Of a DNA stretch of 64,000 nucleotides, positions 61,274 through 64,000 are shown in pieces. Position 1 is the first letter of the stretch. Every line of letters starts with the position of its first letter. The notes beneath the pieces are model-generated. The model did no database searches. It was given only the letters and a program-made list of their open reading frames with translations, and was not told the DNA's origin. The position numbers and the translations under genes are program-made. This DNA comes from Gammaproteobacteria bacterium UBA2965 (GTDB taxonomy: Bacteria > Pseudomonadota > Gammaproteobacteria > Pseudomonadales > Azotimanducaceae), in assembly GCA_002348385.1 (NCBI GenBank), contig DEBD01000029.1, positions 67,731-131,730 of the forward strand, given 5' to 3'.

Positions 61274-61589
61274 GTTCTTGCTCTTGGTTGTTGCCTGTCG
61301 TCAGGGTGGTGCATTGCGACGTTGTTTGCAACGCGTCGCCCCACCTGGCGCCGCAAGTTCACGCGCTTTCATCAGCTATACTTCCTAGCAACTATCTTTC
61401 GAAAAGATTTGGGCGAGTAAAGCCTTGAGGAAATGAAGCGTGCGCATCTCGCCATGCACTTTTCTGATTCAGCAATATCCAGGGAAGTCTCCAGGATCTT
61501 GAAGCCCGCGAGGGGTCCCGGCAGTTGTCCTGTCTTTTCTGGAGAACTATAGATTTCGGCTAGGCTATAGCGATGCTTGGAGATCAGCC
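61274..61589. other. Intergenic region between divergent LLM and hydrolase genes, with an inverted repeat
   Basis: These 316 bp hold no gene I can support. GCGACGTTG-TTTG-CAACGCGTCGC at 61316-61339 is a near-perfect dyad (two-base bulge) 43 bp upstream of the LLM start and may be an operator. CTATAG occurs twice (about 61547 and 61564) before the hydrolase, the second near a possible -10 box. The right half is visibly AT-richer than the surroundings. Confidence 0.4.
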
Positions 61590-62576
61590 ATGCGCAAGAT
61601 GCTGACTGTGTTGTTCATCATGATTGTGCTGTTGTTCGCCGGTTGGCTCCTGCTGCCGGGGCCGGACCTCCCTGCAACTGCTCCACTCAGCGAACTGGTC
61701 GATTCCGACAGCCGTTTCATTGAGGTTGAAGGCCTGCAGCTGCACTACAAGAAACGCGGCAGTCGCGACCCTATATTTCTGCTGCTACATGGCTTCGGCG
61801 CCAGCCTATACACCTGGCGCGAGATCATGAGCCCGATGGCAACACAGGCCACGATCCTTGCTTATGACAGACCGGCATTTGGGTTGACCGAGAGACCCAT
61901 GGAGTGGGGCTTATGGAACCCATACAGCGATAGCGCCCAAGTCGATATCGCCCTGGCGCTTCTTGATCACCACCGAGTGACAGATGCGATACTGGTCGGC
62001 AATTCAGCGGGCGGAACTGTCGCAGTTCAAGTTGCCCTGCGGGCACCCGAGCGCGTTCGTGCGCTGGTCCTGATCAGCCCTGCCATCTACCAGACTGGTG
62101 GTTTGCCTAGCTGGGTGAAGCCGCTTATGCGGTTGCCGCCAGTTAGGTATTTTGGTTTGCGGGTACTCCGCTCATCTATTCAGGATGCGGGTAATTCACT
62201 GGCTAGACTTGCCTGGCATGACCCAACCCTTCTCGATTCTGAGATCATGGCTGGCTATGGGCGGCCCCTCCGGGCTGCAAACTGGGACGTCGGCCTTTGG
62301 AATTTCATCCTGGCCAGCGAGCGACCGACCGGTCTGGTTGGTGGTCTGGCACACGCCCAACTGCCGCTGCTGATCGTCACAGGGGATGACGACCGCGTGA
62401 TACCCACCCAGGACACCGTCAGGTTAGCCTCGGAAATCGGCGCCCCGCTGATAGTGCTAGATGCCTGTGGACATGTGCCACAGGAGGAATGTCCGGATAA
62501 GTTAATGGAGGCGCTGGACGCCTTTGTCGCGGATTTGCCCGCACAACATCCAACATCTCCAGCTGATCGTTTGTGA
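61590..62576 (+). CDS. Membrane-anchored alpha/beta hydrolase
   Basis: The 328-residue product starts with a membrane helix or uncleaved signal (about 4-25), then an alpha/beta hydrolase fold: HGFGAS oxyanion region, nucleophile S139 in GNSAGG, an acid in TGDDDRVIP and the catalytic His in CGHVPQEE. GGAG lies 7 bp before the ATG. Codon use is more AT-tolerant than in neighbours, and the upstream DNA is AT-richer, so recent acquisition is possible. The substrate is unknown. Confidence 0.84.
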   Translation: MRKMLTVLFIMIVLLFAGWLLLPGPDLPATAPLSELVDSDSRFIEVEGLQLHYKKRGSRDPIFLLLHGFGASLYTWREIMSPMATQATILAYDRPAFGLTERPMEWGLWNPYSDSAQVDIALALLDHHRVTDAILVGNSAGGTVAVQVALRAPERVRALVLISPAIYQTGGLPSWVKPLMRLPPVRYFGLRVLRSSIQDAGNSLARLAWHDPTLLDSEIMAGYGRPLRAANWDVGLWNFILASERPTGLVGGLAHAQLPLLIVTGDDDRVIPTQDTVRLASEIGAPLIVLDACGHVPQEECPDKLMEALDAFVADLPAQHPTSPADRL

Positions 62577-62615
62577 GGGTGGATCCGCTTCCTGGCCCTG
62601 GTGTCGGCATGCTGA

Positions 62616-63377
62616 CTAGAACCAGCGGTGCCTCGATGTGCGTCGTTGTGGTTGGGCATGATGGGCGGTAAGCAGATCACGGCGCTTAAAGACGTGAATG
62701 AGCGCCACGCCAGCAACGAATCCGCCGATGTGAGCCCAAAAGGCGACCCCTCCTTGGGTGGATCCCAAGGCAGGTAGGCCTTGCAGCAGCTGGAGCAGGA
62801 ACCAATAGCCCAACATGAAGATGGCCGGCACCGCGATGGTAGTGATGTAGAACCCGAGGAAGATCAGGGTGTGCACGTGGGCACGCGGAAACAGCAGCGC
62901 ATAAGCGCCCATCACGCCGCCGATGGCGCCTGATGCGCCTACCATGGGGATGAGACTGTGCGTGTCTGTTGCAATCTGCGCAGCCGCGGCGGCGAGCCCG
63001 CAGACCACATAGAACACCACGAACCGCACAGGCCCCATCACATCTTCCACGTTGTCGCCGAACACCCACAGGAACCACATGTTACCCAGCAGGTGGAACC
63101 AGCCCCCGTGCATGAACATGGAGGTGAGCAGGGTCTTTGAATTGGATGCGCCGTCGAAACGGCAGCCCACCGTTTCGCTTAGCGCAATGCTCACGCCGGG
63201 ATTCACATTTCCCAGCAGGTCGCCAGGTATCAATCCGTACAAGCACAATGACTGCGCTAGCGTTTGACCGTCCCCGGCGCCCTGGACGAATAACCACACC
63301 ACCGCGTTCGTGGCGATCAAGGCGATGGTGGCATAGGGCACGTTGGCGAGAGGATTTTCGTCTCGAAGCGGAAACAC
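62616..63377 (-). CDS. Rhomboid-family intramembrane serine protease
   Basis: The 253-residue protein has six or so membrane helices, HGGWFHLLGNMWFLWVFGDNVED (conserved L1 loop), the nucleophile Ser in GASGAIGG and the catalytic His in WAHIGGFVAG. An extra loop between the first two helices (about 45-85) is a common form. The start is GTG at 63377, 2 bp after the stop of the ATP-grasp gene, so the two are one transcript. Confidence 0.9.
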   Translation of the reverse strand: MFPLRDENPLANVPYATIALIATNAVVWLFVQGAGDGQTLAQSLCLYGLIPGDLLGNVNPGVSIALSETVGCRFDGASNSKTLLTSMFMHGGWFHLLGNMWFLWVFGDNVEDVMGPVRFVVFYVVCGLAAAAAQIATDTHSLIPMVGASGAIGGVMGAYALLFPRAHVHTLIFLGFYITTIAVPAIFMLGYWFLLQLLQGLPALGSTQGGVAFWAHIGGFVAGVALIHVFKRRDLLTAHHAQPQRRTSRHRWF

Positions 63378-63379
63378 CG

Positions 63380-64000
63380 TTACACCACCACACTCAGCAC
63401 TTCGGCTGTGGGCATGTCGTTCGCGCCCAGCGCCGCTCGCTTGGCGCTCTTGAACGCATCCAGATCACCCACCACCATGTGCCAAACGAAGACCACGTCT
63501 TCACCGTTCATCTGCAGCGGAAAAGGGCTGAAGCCGATGGGGACGTTGGCGAAATCGGATCCGGGCTGCGGGTAGAGGTGCGCCTGTAGGAAATCACGAT
63601 ATCGGTCCACCGAGGCCGTGGTGACGGTATCGAAGAATGCCACCACGTCGGTATCGCCCAGACCCAGGCGCTTGCTCATCTCGGCGGGAAACAGCCCGCC
63701 CGTCCAACGCGCGTTGATCTCCGTTACCAGCGTCTCCTGGGCGCTGACGAAATAGTCGATGCCGCAATTGAGGCCTTCGGGCCGCACATAGCCCATGCTG
63801 CGCGCATACTCGCCTACGTTGATCAGCACCGCGCGCTGCGCCTCGGTCAGTTCGACGCTGCCGCCGATGAGGTTGCCTACCCACAGTCCGTCCGCAAACA
63901 GAATCTTCCGAACGTTGGCAATGCGGATATCGTCGTCGGATATGATGAGATCTACGGTCATCTCCGTGAACTCTTGCGTGTCCAGCTTGCGCTGCAGCAC
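63380..64000 (-). CDS. ATP-grasp domain protein, C-terminal part (5' end outside window)
   Basis: The visible 206 residues run from the right window edge on the minus strand. The segment RPEGLNCGIDYFV...TEINARWTGGLF is the C-terminal part of an ATP-grasp fold (the EINAR motif binds Mg-ATP). The N-terminal half lies outside. The family (carboxylate-amine ligase, D-ala ligase-like or other) cannot be fixed from this part. The rhomboid gene follows at 2 bp. Confidence 0.7.
   Translation of the reverse strand: MLQRKLDTQEFTEMTVDLIISDDDIRIANVRKILFADGLWVGNLIGGSVELTEAQRAVLINVGEYARSMGYVRPEGLNCGIDYFVSAQETLVTEINARWTGGLFPAEMSKRLGLGDTDVVAFFDTVTTASVDRYRDFLQAHLYPQPGSDFANVPIGFSPFPLQMNGEDVVFVWHMVVGDLDAFKSAKRAALGANDMPTAEVLSVVV

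Overview
The window reads as chromosomal DNA of a GC-rich (about 60% by eye) gammaproteobacterium close to the Pseudomonas/marine gammaproteobacterial grade. The strongest pointer is gene order: yacG-coaE-pilD-pilC-pilB, then pilin genes, tRNA-Thr, nadC and ampD is the arrangement known from the Pseudomonas pil locus. Homodimeric-type aceE with a two-lipoyl aceF, exeA/exeB-type genes, ampG, sbcB, yajQ and a CIRCE-controlled groESL fit the same assignment. I see no CRISPR array, no prophage, no insertion sequence and no rRNA. Nearly all DNA is coding, with many 1-8 bp start/stop overlaps.

Layout. 1-3.5 kb: 3' part of secA, argJ, yacG. 3.5-12.2 kb: type IV pilus block (coaE, pilD, pilC, pilB on minus; two prepilins, tRNA-Thr and a PglL/Wzy-type membrane glycosyltransferase on plus; a TfpX/TfpZ-type pilin accessory gene on minus). 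12.2-18.6 kb: nadC, ampD, aceE, aceF, PduO-type cobalamin adenosyltransferase. 18.6-22.7 kb: a response regulator with a degenerate GGDEF domain, yajQ, ampG, an alkyltransferase-like protein, fxsA. 22.7-25.7 kb: groES-groEL behind a perfect CIRCE operator, then a Urate_ox_N-type membrane protein. 25.7-31.9 kb: coiled-coil membrane protein, GAF/HD-GYP protein, exeB-exeA-acyltransferase operon. 31.9-38.1 kb: lipoprotein aminopeptidase, SLC13 permease, sbcB overlapping an osmoprotectant-type ABC importer whose binding protein and permease are fused. 38-47.3 kb: Arc-like repressor coupled to an unusual response regulator, a LolD/FtsX-type ABC operon ending in a CrtC/AttH-like lipoprotein, a REC-PAS-GGDEF-EAL protein, and a Cys/Met-metabolism PLP enzyme. 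47.4-56.3 kb: SDR, amidohydrolase-ThuA pair, and a seven- to eight-gene operon with a split biotin-dependent acyl-CoA carboxylase, crotonase, SDR and limonene-epoxide-hydrolase-like protein. 56.3-64 kb: HD-domain protein, metR-like regulator, PNPOx-family protein, a broken rRNA m5C methyltransferase gene, sixA, LLM oxidoreductase, alpha/beta hydrolase, rhomboid protease and the 3' part of an ATP-grasp gene.

How the parts work together. The pilus genes cover assembly ATPase, platform, prepilin peptidase, two pilins and two probable pilin-modification/accessory proteins. AmpD and AmpG belong to one peptidoglycan-recycling pathway. Second-messenger genes are numerous (yajQ, HD-GYP, GGDEF-EAL, degenerate GGDEF) but scattered. 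The 50.4-56.0 kb operon looks catabolic: CoA-thioester carboxylation, hydration and dehydrogenation.

I do not see one unmistakable novel multigene system. The best candidates for something undescribed are the coupled Arc-like/response-regulator pair, the split acyl-CoA carboxylase operon with an epoxide-hydrolase-like first enzyme, the binding-protein-first ABC fusion, and the ABC/CrtC-like lipoprotein operon.
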